A DNA stretch of 64,000 bases from contig JAEWIE010000019.1 of assembly GCA_023387375.1 (NCBI GenBank), forward strand, positions 124,001 to 188,000, given 5' to 3'. Both the position numbers and the translations under genes were made by a program. Every line of letters starts with the position of its first letter. Position 1 is the first letter of the stretch. The notes beneath the pieces were generated by a model. That model had not been told where the DNA came from. It made no database searches and saw only the letters and a list, made by a program, of their open reading frames with translations. Source of the DNA: Bacteroidota bacterium (GTDB taxonomy: Bacteria; Bacteroidota; Bacteroidia; Flavobacteriales; Weeksellaceae). Shown here one piece after another: positions 17,660-26,134 of this stretch.

Positions 17660-18271
17660 ATGAGCACGGAGTTTAAAACAGCAGCCTCAAAGGTCGAAAA
17701 CATTTTAACAAAAGAAAAAGGAAGTAAATTTATCGGGTATTTGTTTCCTGTTTCCACGGAAGAGGAAGTACAAGAAGCGCTCAAGGAAATCAAAGCTCAG
17801 CATCCAAAAGCAACTCATCATTGTTATGCCTATCGTCTGGGGCTTGAAGGGGAAGCCTACCGCGCGAACGATGATGGCGAACCCTCAGGCAGTGCAGGAC
17901 TACCAATTTACAATCAATTGCTTTCCGCAGGCTTAACCAATGTTATACTCGTTGTTGTCCGCTACTATGGTGGAACAAAACTGGGGGTTTCAGGACTTGT
18001 CAAGGCTTATAAAGAATCGGCTATCTTAACGCTCGACGAGTGTAAAATTGTCACGCGTCAATTAGAGTCTCTTGTGCAAATCCAATTTCCATTTGCTATG
18101 CAAAATGTCATTTTCACACATCTAAACAAATTGCAAGCAAAAGTTCTTCAATTTGACGCAGACCAAAGCTGTAAAATCACAGCCAGGATTAACTGCTCAC
18201 AAAAAGACGACATTTCAAAACAATTTGATGAAATGCCGTCTGTTTTATTTGAAATTGAGGATCTTTTCTAA
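17660..18271 (+). CDS. yigZ: YigZ/IMPACT family protein
   Basis: A 203-residue cytosolic protein of the UPF0029 family. The N-terminal domain carries DDGEPSGSAGLPIYNQL and VVVRYYGGTKLGVSGLVKAY, both diagnostic; a small ferredoxin-like C-terminal domain follows. IMPACT-type proteins are linked to translation stress in eukaryotes, but the bacterial role is unclear. It converges on the YugP-type gene with a 7-nt gap. Confidence 0.88.
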   Translation: MSTEFKTAASKVENILTKEKGSKFIGYLFPVSTEEEVQEALKEIKAQHPKATHHCYAYRLGLEGEAYRANDDGEPSGSAGLPIYNQLLSAGLTNVILVVVRYYGGTKLGVSGLVKAYKESAILTLDECKIVTRQLESLVQIQFPFAMQNVIFTHLNKLQAKVLQFDADQSCKITARINCSQKDDISKQFDEMPSVLFEIEDLF

Positions 18272-18278
18272 TTCTGCT

Positions 18279-18974
18279 CTAATCATTACTTCTTCCGCCA
18301 AAAAGCAGAGAAGCAAAGTAAATCAATTGGGCAAGCGAACCTAAAGCTGCAACTACATAAGTTCTCGCAGCCCACTTTAGGGAATCTTCAGCTCCTTCGT
18401 ATTCTGTCTTATTCGCCAAGGTTCCACTGCTTTTGAGCCAAGCCAATGCTCGATTGCTTGCATCATACTCTACAGGTAAAGTAACAAAGGCAAACGCAGT
18501 AGTCACAGCAAACAAAATTACACCTACTAAAAGTACGGTTTTATTGCCGCTCATCGCAAGCACTACAAGGCCAGCCATAAGAACAAACTGAAGCAATCTT
18601 GAGGATATATTTACCATAGGCACCATCTTAGAGCGAAGCATTAGCATTGAATAAGCAGTTGCATGCTGTACGGCATGTCCCGTTTCATGAGCAGCCACAG
18701 CTGCCGCCGCCGCATTGCGCTGCATGTATACCCCCTCGGAAAGGTTGATCGTTTTGTTCTGAGGATTGTAATGGTCTGTCAATTGACCGGGCACTGAGAT
18801 CACTTGCACGTCATGGATTCCATTATCGCGAAGCATTTTCTCTGCAATTTCTTTTCCAGAAAGTCCATTTTGCAAATGAACATTACTATAATGTGCAAAC
18901 TTCGACTTCAGCCTATTTTGCACAATCATACTGATAATAAATACCAGCCCTATAATCAAATAATAACTACTCAT
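18279..18974 (-). CDS. YugP-type zinc metallopeptidase, membrane
   Basis: A 231-residue membrane protein with the zinc motif AAHETGHAVQH (His96, Glu97, His100). It has an N-terminal helix (about 4-19) and two or three helices after residue 120. This is the neutral zinc metallopeptidase family (YugP, PF04298). Substrates are unknown; a membrane quality-control role is plausible. Confidence 0.88.
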   Translation of the reverse strand: MSSYYLIIGLVFIISMIVQNRLKSKFAHYSNVHLQNGLSGKEIAEKMLRDNGIHDVQVISVPGQLTDHYNPQNKTINLSEGVYMQRNAAAAAVAAHETGHAVQHATAYSMLMLRSKMVPMVNISSRLLQFVLMAGLVVLAMSGNKTVLLVGVILFAVTTAFAFVTLPVEYDASNRALAWLKSSGTLANKTEYEGAEDSLKWAARTYVVAALGSLAQLIYFASLLFGGRSND

Positions 18975-18978
18975 ATTT

Positions 18979-18986
18979 CAATTGTA
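18979..18986 (-). promoter_or_regulatory. Near-consensus -7 element 4 nt before the YugP-type ATG
   Basis: On the minus strand TACAATTG (one base off TAnnTTTG) is followed by AAAT and the ATG. It has the same spacing as the exact cases. Confidence 0.35.
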
Positions 18987-19068
18987 TTACTTACTAATTT
19001 TCGAATGCCGAATATACTAAAAAAGAAGGAAAAACCATGCCAAATACGTCCACTAAAAAATTAATATT

Positions 19069-19076
19069 TATCTTTG
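19069..19076 (+). promoter_or_regulatory. -7 promoter element of the acetyltransferase-like gene
   Basis: TATCTTTG is an exact TAnnTTTG match, 18 nt before the ATG at 19095. Confidence 0.55.
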
Positions 19077-19094
19077 CCAATTCAATCTAGTAAA

Positions 19095-20222
19095 ATGCCA
19101 CAACTCTCTGTACAAGAAGTTAAATCTGAGGATGACTTGATGAAATTCATTCAGTTCCCGATGGATTTATATCGAAACAACCCGTATTTCGTTCCTTCTT
19201 TAATTCAGGATGAAAAATCAATCTGGGATCCCACCGAAAATCCTGCACTTGCCTACGCAGAAGCGAAGCAATTCATTGCCTTAAAAGAAGGCAAAGTAGT
19301 AGGACGTATTGCTGTCATGATTAATCACAAAGAGAGAAAAGAATTGGGCATAGAAAAAGTACGTTTTGGATGGCTTGATTTCATTGACGATCTAGAGGTA
19401 TCCAAAGCACTACTTGATACCGCGATCCACTATGCGCAAGAAAAAGGAATGGACACGATCGAGGGTCCGATGGGAATTACAAATCTTGACAAAGCAGGAA
19501 TGCTTACTATGGGCTTTGACCGTTTAGCCACTATGATTGGTCTTTATAATTTCGAATATTACCCTACGCATTTAGAGCACTACGGCCTTGCAAAAGAAAA
19601 AGAATGGGTTGAATACGAACTAAGCTTCCCCGAGGTTCTTCCTGAAAAGGTCATGCGTTTTTACAACCTCGTGAAAGAAAAATACGGTCTAAAGGTTTTA
19701 GAATTCAAATCCAAAAAAGAACTAATTCCGCTTGTAGAACCGATGTTTGAACTCCTTGACGAAACCTATCGGAATTTATCGACCTATACCCCTATTTCAC
19801 CCGAACAAATCAAAATGTACAAGGAGAAATACTTCAGTTTCATTCACAAAGATTATGTAGTCTGCATTAGCGATCCAAAGGGAAAACTAGTTGCCTTTGC
19901 TATTACTATGCCTTCTTACTCAAAGGCTTTACAGAAATCAAAAGGAAAAATGTGGCCGTTCGGTTGGATGCATTTCCTATCTGCAGGACGCAAAAACGAA
20001 CGAGCTAATTTTTATTTGATTGGCATTCATCCGGAATACCAAAGACGAGGAATCACATCCATCATCTTTACCGAAATTTACAAATCATTTAGAAAAAAAG
20101 GAATTAAATTCTTAGAAACCAATCCCGAACTAGAAGAAAATAAAAACATTCAAGTTTTGTGGCAGGATTACAATCCCGTAAATCACAAACGAAGACGAAC
20201 CTACAGCAATAAAAATTCCTAA
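19095..20222 (+). CDS. GNAT-fold acetyltransferase-like protein
   Basis: A 375-residue cytosolic protein. The C-terminal segment NFYLIGIHPEYQRRGITSII fits the acetyl-CoA loop of the GNAT fold (Q/R-x-x-G), and the N-terminal half has FIALKEGKVVGRIAVMIN, another GNAT-like strand pair, so there may be two GNAT modules. The start is the ATG at 19095, 18 nt after an exact -7 element; an earlier TTG would lie within the promoter. Substrate is unknown. Confidence 0.72.
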   Translation: MPQLSVQEVKSEDDLMKFIQFPMDLYRNNPYFVPSLIQDEKSIWDPTENPALAYAEAKQFIALKEGKVVGRIAVMINHKERKELGIEKVRFGWLDFIDDLEVSKALLDTAIHYAQEKGMDTIEGPMGITNLDKAGMLTMGFDRLATMIGLYNFEYYPTHLEHYGLAKEKEWVEYELSFPEVLPEKVMRFYNLVKEKYGLKVLEFKSKKELIPLVEPMFELLDETYRNLSTYTPISPEQIKMYKEKYFSFIHKDYVVCISDPKGKLVAFAITMPSYSKALQKSKGKMWPFGWMHFLSAGRKNERANFYLIGIHPEYQRRGITSIIFTEIYKSFRKKGIKFLETNPELEENKNIQVLWQDYNPVNHKRRRTYSNKNS

Positions 20223-20411
20223 ATGAAAAAGCACCTTCTCGTATACGCTGCACTGGTCATAATCTACATTGCCTATAATCTTTTTTTTAAGGTAGAGGAC
20301 CCAAGAACCAATGATGCGATCAACATTTTAGCGACGAGTGTGCTGTTTTTGTATATCGCAGTTCTTGCATTCGTTTTACTCAGAAAGCTCAAAAAAGACA
20401 AAAAAGATTAG
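20223..20411 (+). CDS. Small two-helix membrane protein
   Basis: A 62-residue protein with two membrane helices (about 5-20 and 33-53) and a lysine-rich C-terminus. Its ATG follows directly on the stop of the acetyltransferase-like gene, so translation is probably coupled. Family not recognised. Confidence 0.65.
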   Translation: MKKHLLVYAALVIIYIAYNLFFKVEDPRTNDAINILATSVLFLYIAVLAFVLLRKLKKDKKD

Positions 20412-20499
20412 TTATTTATAACAATTCTAAATTAAACACCCACTGTTCAATAAAAAAGTCTTTTCACTACCTCTAATTTTTTTTCTATCATTAATTCAT

Positions 20500-20507
20500 T
20501 AAATTTG
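20500..20507 (+). promoter_or_regulatory. -7 promoter element of the nuo operon
   Basis: TAAATTTG is an exact TAnnTTTG match 24 nt before the nuoA ATG. No good -33 TTG is visible. Confidence 0.55.
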
Positions 20508-20531
20508 CATCTACTATTTAATGCAGTTGCT

Positions 20532-20903
20532 ATGAATTTACCTGAAAATTATATCCCTATACTCTTCCAAGGATTGATAGGACTTAGTTTCGTGCTCTTA
20601 TCTCTTCTAGGAACCCATTTTCTTGGCCCTAAGCAAGCAAAGGGTGATACGAAGAAAAATGAAAGTTTCGAATGTGGTGTAGATGTAGAAGGAAACGCAA
20701 GAACACCCTTTTCTGTTAAATATTTCTTGACGGCGATTCTATTTGTACTTTTTGATATAGAAATCGTATTCTTTTATCCATATGCGGTGAATTTCCGTGA
20801 ATTTGGAATTGAAGGCTTTTTAGCCGTACTTACGTTTGTCTCTGTTTTCTTTTTGGCCTTTCTATACGTTTGGAAACGTGGAGCCTTAGATTGGGACAGA
20901 TAA
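20532..20903 (+). CDS. nuoA: NADH-quinone oxidoreductase subunit A
   Basis: A 123-residue membrane subunit of complex I with three helices. The loop KKNESFECGVDVEGNARTPF with its conserved Cys and the KYFLTAILFVLFDIEIVFFY helix are diagnostic. The start is the ATG at 20532 (MNLPENY). First gene of the nuo operon. Confidence 0.93.
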   Translation: MNLPENYIPILFQGLIGLSFVLLSLLGTHFLGPKQAKGDTKKNESFECGVDVEGNARTPFSVKYFLTAILFVLFDIEIVFFYPYAVNFREFGIEGFLAVLTFVSVFFLAFLYVWKRGALDWDR

Positions 20904-20927
20904 TCATTAATTTTTAAAACTAACATT

Positions 20928-21485
20928 ATGTCAGATAACAAACCTGTAATCCGAATGGACGCAACTCCACCGGAAGGACTTGAAGGAGAAGGTTTCTTCG
21001 CTACCCAACTCAGCAGTGTGGTGGGACTCGCAAGAAAGCACTCTCTTTGGCCGCTTCCCTTTGCGACCTCATGTTGCGGAATTGAATACATGGCGTTTTT
21101 AAATCCTACTTACGACGGAAGTCGTTTTGGTATGGAACGTAACTCTTTCTCTCCACGTCACGCAGATATGCTCATGGTCTGTGGAACTATTTCTAAAAAA
21201 TTAGGCCCCGTGCTTAAGCAAGTATATACCCAAATGGCAGAACCAAGATGGGTAGTCGCAGTAGGTGCATGCGCATCTAGCGGAGGAATTTTTGATACGT
21301 ACTCTGTGCTGCAAGGAATTGACAAAATCATTCCAGTGGATGTTTACGTACCGGGATGCCCTCCTAGACCCGAGCAAATCATTGAAGGGGTAATGCAAGT
21401 ACAAGCACTCGCAGAAAGTGAAAGCATTCGTCGAAGAGATTCTGAACAGTACAAAGCACTTTTAGAGTCCTACGGAATTAACTAA
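20928..21485 (+). CDS. nuoB: NADH-quinone oxidoreductase subunit B
   Basis: A 185-residue peripheral subunit that binds the terminal cluster N2. Ligands are visible: the adjacent Cys pair in TSCCGIEYMAF, the Cys in GACASSGGIFDTYSV, and the Cys in VPGCPPRPE. It passes electrons to quinone at the interface with NuoD. Confidence 0.95.
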   Translation: MSDNKPVIRMDATPPEGLEGEGFFATQLSSVVGLARKHSLWPLPFATSCCGIEYMAFLNPTYDGSRFGMERNSFSPRHADMLMVCGTISKKLGPVLKQVYTQMAEPRWVVAVGACASSGGIFDTYSVLQGIDKIIPVDVYVPGCPPRPEQIIEGVMQVQALAESESIRRRDSEQYKALLESYGIN

Positions 21486-21544
21486 CTATTTGAGGGCACA
21501 ATAAGCAGGTCTCTTTCAAAAGTCTGCGCAAATAAAGAAATAAC

Positions 21545-22039
21545 ATGAATAACGAATTCGTTTTAGAAGCTCTGCAAAGAGAATTTCAAGATAGCATCCT
21601 CGCCGTTAGCGAACCTTATGGTATGCTAACGCTAGAAGTAAAGAAAGGAGATTTAAAAAAAATCGTCCATTTTCTACGTGATTCTTCACTCGAGATTAAT
21701 TTTCTAACCGACATTACAGGCATTCACTATCCAGAGGATACGGACAAAGAACTGGGAGTCATTTATCATCTTCACAATATGAAGGAAAACTTCCGTTTAA
21801 GACTTAAATCCTTCACAAAGAAAGAAGGGGCTGAGTTTGAAACTCTTACTGATCTTTATGCGGGTGCTAATTGGATGGAAAGAGAAACCTATGATTTTTT
21901 TGGAATCAAATTCACGGGACACCCTGACCTTCGCGTGATCCTTAACATGGAGGATTTGGGATACCACCCCATGCTGAAAGAATACCGCCTTGAAGACGGA
22001 ACTCGTAGCGACAAGGACGATAACATGTTTGGTAGATAA
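21545..22039 (+). CDS. nuoC: NADH-quinone oxidoreductase subunit C
   Basis: A 164-residue peripheral-arm subunit. The signature is the ANWMERETYDFFGIKFTGHP segment followed by the MKEYRLEDG tail. NuoC and NuoD are separate genes here, unlike the fused NuoCD of E. coli. A 59-nt gap separates it from nuoB. Confidence 0.93.
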   Translation: MNNEFVLEALQREFQDSILAVSEPYGMLTLEVKKGDLKKIVHFLRDSSLEINFLTDITGIHYPEDTDKELGVIYHLHNMKENFRLRLKSFTKKEGAEFETLTDLYAGANWMERETYDFFGIKFTGHPDLRVILNMEDLGYHPMLKEYRLEDGTRSDKDDNMFGR

Positions 22040-22064
22040 TGCCTACCCCTAACAAGAGCCTATT

Positions 22065-23288
22065 ATGAAAGACAATCAACTCTCCAATATAATTAACCAA
22101 TTTGATGCCAAGGAACAAATAGACGGTCAACTCTATACCCTGAACCTTGGTCCTACTCACCCTGCCACACACGGTATCTTTGAAAACGTGTTGACAATGG
22201 ATGGGGAACGAATTGTACACGATGAGCAAACCGTGGGGTATATTCACCGCGCGTTTGAAAAGATTTCGGAGCGTCGTAATTTCGCGCAAATCACAACCCT
22301 AACCGACCGAATGAATTATTGCTCAGCCCCTATCAACAATATCGGCTGGCACATGACGGTTGAGAAACTCATTGGATGCAAAGTATCAAAACGTGTTGAT
22401 TACATGCGGGTAATTATGATGGAACTCGCCCGAATTGCTGACCATATGGTCTGTAACGGAGTTACTGCAATGGACGCAGGAGCCATCACGGGACTTACCT
22501 ATCTCTTCAGAGAGCGTGAAGCCATCTATGAAATGTACGAACAAATTTGTGGTGCAAGGATGACGACGAACATGGGTAGAATTGGAGGTTTCGAAAGAGA
22601 CTTCTCTCCCAAATTTCACGAGCTTCTTCAGACCTGGTTAAAAAAATTCCCTAAAATTTGGGGGGAATTCTGCACCTTGAATGAAAGAAACAGAATCTTT
22701 ATGGACCGAACCATTGGGACGGGACCAATTTCGGCAGAGCGCGCTTTAAGCTATGGATTTACGGGTCCTAATTTAAGAGCGGCCGGTGTAGATTATGATG
22801 TTCGCGTAAACTCTCCTTATTCTTCTTATGAAGATTTTGACTTCATGGTCCCAATCGGTTCTGGAGGGGACACTTATGACCGATTCATGGTAAGACAACA
22901 CGAGGTTTGGGAAAGTTTAAAAATCATTGAACAAGCCTATAAAAATTTACCGGAAGGAAACTTCCACGAAGATGTGCCGGAATTTTATCTTCCGGAAAAA
23001 GCAGAAGTCTACAACAGTATGGAAGCTCTTATCTATCACTTCAAAATTGTTATGGGAGAAACAGAGGTTCCTAAAGGTGAAGTGTATCACTGTGTAGAAG
23101 GAGGGAATGGAGAACTTGGCTTTTATCTAGTTAGTGACGGAGGAAGAAGCCCGTACAGGCTTCACTTTAGACGTCCTTGCTTTATTTTTTACCAAGCCTA
23201 CCCAGAAATGATTAAAGGTCAAATGATTTCGGATGCCATCGTTACCATGTGTTCGATGAATGTCATCGCGGGAGAACTTGACGCCTAA
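22065..23288 (+). CDS. nuoD: NADH-quinone oxidoreductase subunit D
   Basis: A 407-residue 49-kDa subunit that forms the quinone pocket. Conserved segments include LNLGPTHPATHG near the N-terminus, VGYIHRAFEK, the central MGRIGGFERDF and the C-terminal YRLHFRRPCF. The start is the ATG at 22065 (MKDNQLSN). Confidence 0.95.
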   Translation: MKDNQLSNIINQFDAKEQIDGQLYTLNLGPTHPATHGIFENVLTMDGERIVHDEQTVGYIHRAFEKISERRNFAQITTLTDRMNYCSAPINNIGWHMTVEKLIGCKVSKRVDYMRVIMMELARIADHMVCNGVTAMDAGAITGLTYLFREREAIYEMYEQICGARMTTNMGRIGGFERDFSPKFHELLQTWLKKFPKIWGEFCTLNERNRIFMDRTIGTGPISAERALSYGFTGPNLRAAGVDYDVRVNSPYSSYEDFDFMVPIGSGGDTYDRFMVRQHEVWESLKIIEQAYKNLPEGNFHEDVPEFYLPEKAEVYNSMEALIYHFKIVMGETEVPKGEVYHCVEGGNGELGFYLVSDGGRSPYRLHFRRPCFIFYQAYPEMIKGQMISDAIVTMCSMNVIAGELDA

Positions 23289-23368
23289 TAAACGACGTAT
23301 TTGAAAACCATTTTGCTTGAAAAACAAAGTCTTTGACACCCAAGCAAAATACTTTAGAATTCTATACC

Positions 23369-23878
23369 ATGAGCGAAACAATTGCTTTCAAACCCGAATC
23401 TTTAGAAAAGGTTCATAAAATAATAGCCCGTTACCCAGAAGGGAGACAAAAATCGGCACTAATTCCGATTTTGCACCTTGCCCAAAAAGAATTTGGAGGA
23501 TGGTTAGATGTCCCCGTAATGGACTACGTGGCCACTCTACTTCAAATAAAACCAATTGAAGTATACGAAGTTGCGACTTTCTACACGATGTTCAACATGA
23601 AGCCAGTGGGTAAATATGTACTGGAGGTCTGTAGAACAGGTCCTTGTTTAACGCGCGGAAGTGAGAAAATTTTGGAACATATTCGTACAACCCTTCAAAT
23701 CAATGACGGCGAAACTACGCCTGATGGGTTGTTCACGCTAAAACCTGTCGAATGTTTAGGCGCTTGTGGGTACGCCCCAATGCTTCAACTCGGCAAATTT
23801 TATCATGAAAATTTAACTACTGAAAAAGTGGATGAAATCCTTGCTCTATGCAGACAAGGAGCTCTCGCTTTGGATTAA
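23369..23878 (+). CDS. nuoE: NADH-quinone oxidoreductase subunit E
   Basis: A 169-residue thioredoxin-like subunit binding the 2Fe-2S cluster N1a through CRTGPC (C-x4-C) and CLGAC (C-x3-C). The VYEVATFYTMFNMKPVG segment is family-typical. The start chosen is the ATG at 23369 (MSETIAF); a 12-residue longer frame has no family support. Confidence 0.94.
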   Translation: MSETIAFKPESLEKVHKIIARYPEGRQKSALIPILHLAQKEFGGWLDVPVMDYVATLLQIKPIEVYEVATFYTMFNMKPVGKYVLEVCRTGPCLTRGSEKILEHIRTTLQINDGETTPDGLFTLKPVECLGACGYAPMLQLGKFYHENLTTEKVDEILALCRQGALALD

Positions 23879-23893
23879 TTTATAGACGTAAAA

Positions 23894-25249
23894 ATGGGTA
23901 AAAAACTTTTACTTAAAAATGCACATATAGAAGGGATCAGAAACTTTGATGTCTACCGCAAACACGGGGGCTATGAGGCGGCTGAAAAAGCCTTTAAGAT
24001 GACCCAGGAGCAAATTCTCGAGGAGGTGAAGACTTCTGGACTCCGCGGACGTGGAGGAGCAGGTTTCCCTACCGGTCTAAAATGGAGCTTTTTGGCTAAA
24101 CCCGAAGGCGTTCCAAGACACCTTGTGGTCAATGCTGATGAATCCGAACCTGGAACCTTCAAGGACCGCTATCTCATGGAATATTTGCCTCACTTACTTA
24201 TTGAAGGAATGATCATTTCTTCCTATTGTTTAGGAGCAAATGTTTCTTATATCTATATCCGAGGGGAATACTCTTGGATCCCTGATATTTTAGAACAGGC
24301 TATTGACGAAGCGAAAGCTGCGGGATTCCTAGGCAAAAATATCTTAGGTTCTGGATTTGATTTGGAAATCTATGTGCAAAGAGGTGCAGGAGCCTACATT
24401 TGTGGAGAAGAGACTGCACTCTTAGAATCTTTAGAAGGAAAACGAGGAAATCCAAGACTTAAACCCCCATTCCCAGCGGTCAAAGGTCTTTGGGAAAGAC
24501 CGACTGTTGTAAACAATGTGGAGTCCATTGCAGCTGTCGTTCCTGTTATTGAAATGACGGGCGCAGAATACGCAAAAATTGGTGTAGGACGCTCCACAGG
24601 AACCAAGTTAATCTCGGCTTGTGGAAATATAAACAAACCAGGAGTCTACGAAATCGACATGACCATTACAGTAGAAGAGTTCATCTATTCGGAGGAATAT
24701 TGTGGAGGAATTAAGGATGGAAAAAAACTAAAAGCCTGCATCCCAGGTGGATCTTCTGTTCCAATTCTTCCCGCGAATCTTCTTCTAAAAACCATTAATG
24801 GAGAGCCCAGACTTATGAACTACGAATCCCTTGCGGACGGTGGGTTTGCGACAGGTACTTCCATGGGTTCAGGAGGATTCGAAGTACTGGATGAAGACCA
24901 GTGCATCGTCGAGCATACGATGACCCTCGCGAGATTCTATGCCCATGAAAGTTGTGGACAGTGTACCCCGTGTCGTGAAGGAACGCCATGGATGTATAAA
25001 ATCCTAAAGAAAATTGAACAAGGACAAGGTACGATGGAAGATATCGACCTATTATGGGATATTCAAAGAAAAATTGAAGGAAATACGATTTGCCCATTAG
25101 GCGATGCGGCGGCATGGCCTGTAGCTGCTGCAATTCGTCATTTCAGAGATGAGTTTGAATGGCATATTAACAATCCAGAAGCCCTAACCAAAAATTATGG
25201 ACTTGCAAATTATGCAGATCCAATCCCAGTCGCGGCGAGCGCGGAATAA
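23894..25249 (+). CDS. nuoF: NADH-quinone oxidoreductase subunit F
   Basis: A 451-residue NADH-binding subunit. The nucleotide site is GLRGRGGAGFPTGLKW, the FMN site includes NADESEPGTFKDR, and the 4Fe-4S cluster N3 is bound by ESCGQCTPCREG plus the Cys in NTICPLGDAAAWP. It is the entry point for electrons from NADH. Confidence 0.96.
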   Translation: MGKKLLLKNAHIEGIRNFDVYRKHGGYEAAEKAFKMTQEQILEEVKTSGLRGRGGAGFPTGLKWSFLAKPEGVPRHLVVNADESEPGTFKDRYLMEYLPHLLIEGMIISSYCLGANVSYIYIRGEYSWIPDILEQAIDEAKAAGFLGKNILGSGFDLEIYVQRGAGAYICGEETALLESLEGKRGNPRLKPPFPAVKGLWERPTVVNNVESIAAVVPVIEMTGAEYAKIGVGRSTGTKLISACGNINKPGVYEIDMTITVEEFIYSEEYCGGIKDGKKLKACIPGGSSVPILPANLLLKTINGEPRLMNYESLADGGFATGTSMGSGGFEVLDEDQCIVEHTMTLARFYAHESCGQCTPCREGTPWMYKILKKIEQGQGTMEDIDLLWDIQRKIEGNTICPLGDAAAWPVAAAIRHFRDEFEWHINNPEALTKNYGLANYADPIPVAASAE

Positions 25250-25250
25250 A

Positions 25251-26105
25251 ATGAAGAAGATCTTTCAAATTTTCGTGATTCTTTTTGGAGCTGTGCTTAT
25301 GGTGTCGGCCCAAGAATCGGACACACTACAAAATCTAAGTTCGGATTTAAAATTAGAGATTCAACCCCTCTCCAAAAAAGGACAAATGTTTGTCTTTTGG
25401 GGTTGGAACAGAGCAGGATTTACCGATTCTGATATTCGTTTCGAAGGTGCAGACTATAATTTCACATTGGAAAATGTAGTTGCTCATGATCGCCCTTCAA
25501 AATTAAGTTTAGATTATATCAATCCTGGGAAAATTTCTATTCCTCAATTTAATTTTAGACTCGGATATTTCGTAAAGGATAATTTGGCGTTAGTGATTGC
25601 TCAAGACCATATGAAGTATGTGATGGACCAAGACCAAACGGTCACATTCAAAGGAGAAATCACAAACCCGGTCTATGCGGACAAAGTTCAAAATGGAGAG
25701 GTTGATTTAAGTGACAGCGAATTTTTAACCTTTGAACATACGGATGGGTTAAATTATATCAATTTAGGTTTGGAGAAATACAAACCGATTCTTAAAAAGG
25801 AGAAGATTGATATACTGTGGAGTTATGGGGCTGGAGTTGGAATGCTAATGCCCAAGAGTAATGTAAAATTGTTTGAAAACGAAAGAAGCGATCGTTTTCA
25901 CGTGGCCGGTTTCGGTCTGGATGCGAGAAGCAATATCAATGTCATCTTTTGGAAACGATGGATGGCAAGAGTAGAAGGAAAAGTCGGATATATTAACATG
26001 CCCGACATTAAAACCACCTTAAACAATAGTCCTGATAAAGCCTCACAAGACTTTATATTTGGACAGATTAATTTTGGGGTGGGGTATATTTTTAAAGTAA
26101 AATAA
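25251..26105 (+). CDS. Outer-membrane beta-barrel-like protein within the nuo operon
   Basis: A 284-residue secreted protein with a signal peptide (cut near MVSAQ) and many alternating strands such as FVFWGWNRAGFTDSDIRF, INLGLEKYKPIL and INFGVGYIFKVK. The terminal aromatic strand fits an outer-membrane barrel. The ATG comes 1 nt after the nuoF stop and the stop lies 29 nt before nuoG, so it is within the complex I transcript. No complex I role is known for such a protein, and it is not a recognised Nuo subunit. Family not assigned. Confidence 0.8.
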   Translation: MKKIFQIFVILFGAVLMVSAQESDTLQNLSSDLKLEIQPLSKKGQMFVFWGWNRAGFTDSDIRFEGADYNFTLENVVAHDRPSKLSLDYINPGKISIPQFNFRLGYFVKDNLALVIAQDHMKYVMDQDQTVTFKGEITNPVYADKVQNGEVDLSDSEFLTFEHTDGLNYINLGLEKYKPILKKEKIDILWSYGAGVGMLMPKSNVKLFENERSDRFHVAGFGLDARSNINVIFWKRWMARVEGKVGYINMPDIKTTLNNSPDKASQDFIFGQINFGVGYIFKVK

Positions 26106-26134
26106 TGATTAATTCATTTTAGAATTCAACTATA

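Noticed and set aside
18804..19064. Plus-strand frame antisense to the YugP-type gene start
   Set aside because: It covers the antisense of a conserved gene and the promoter region of the next one.
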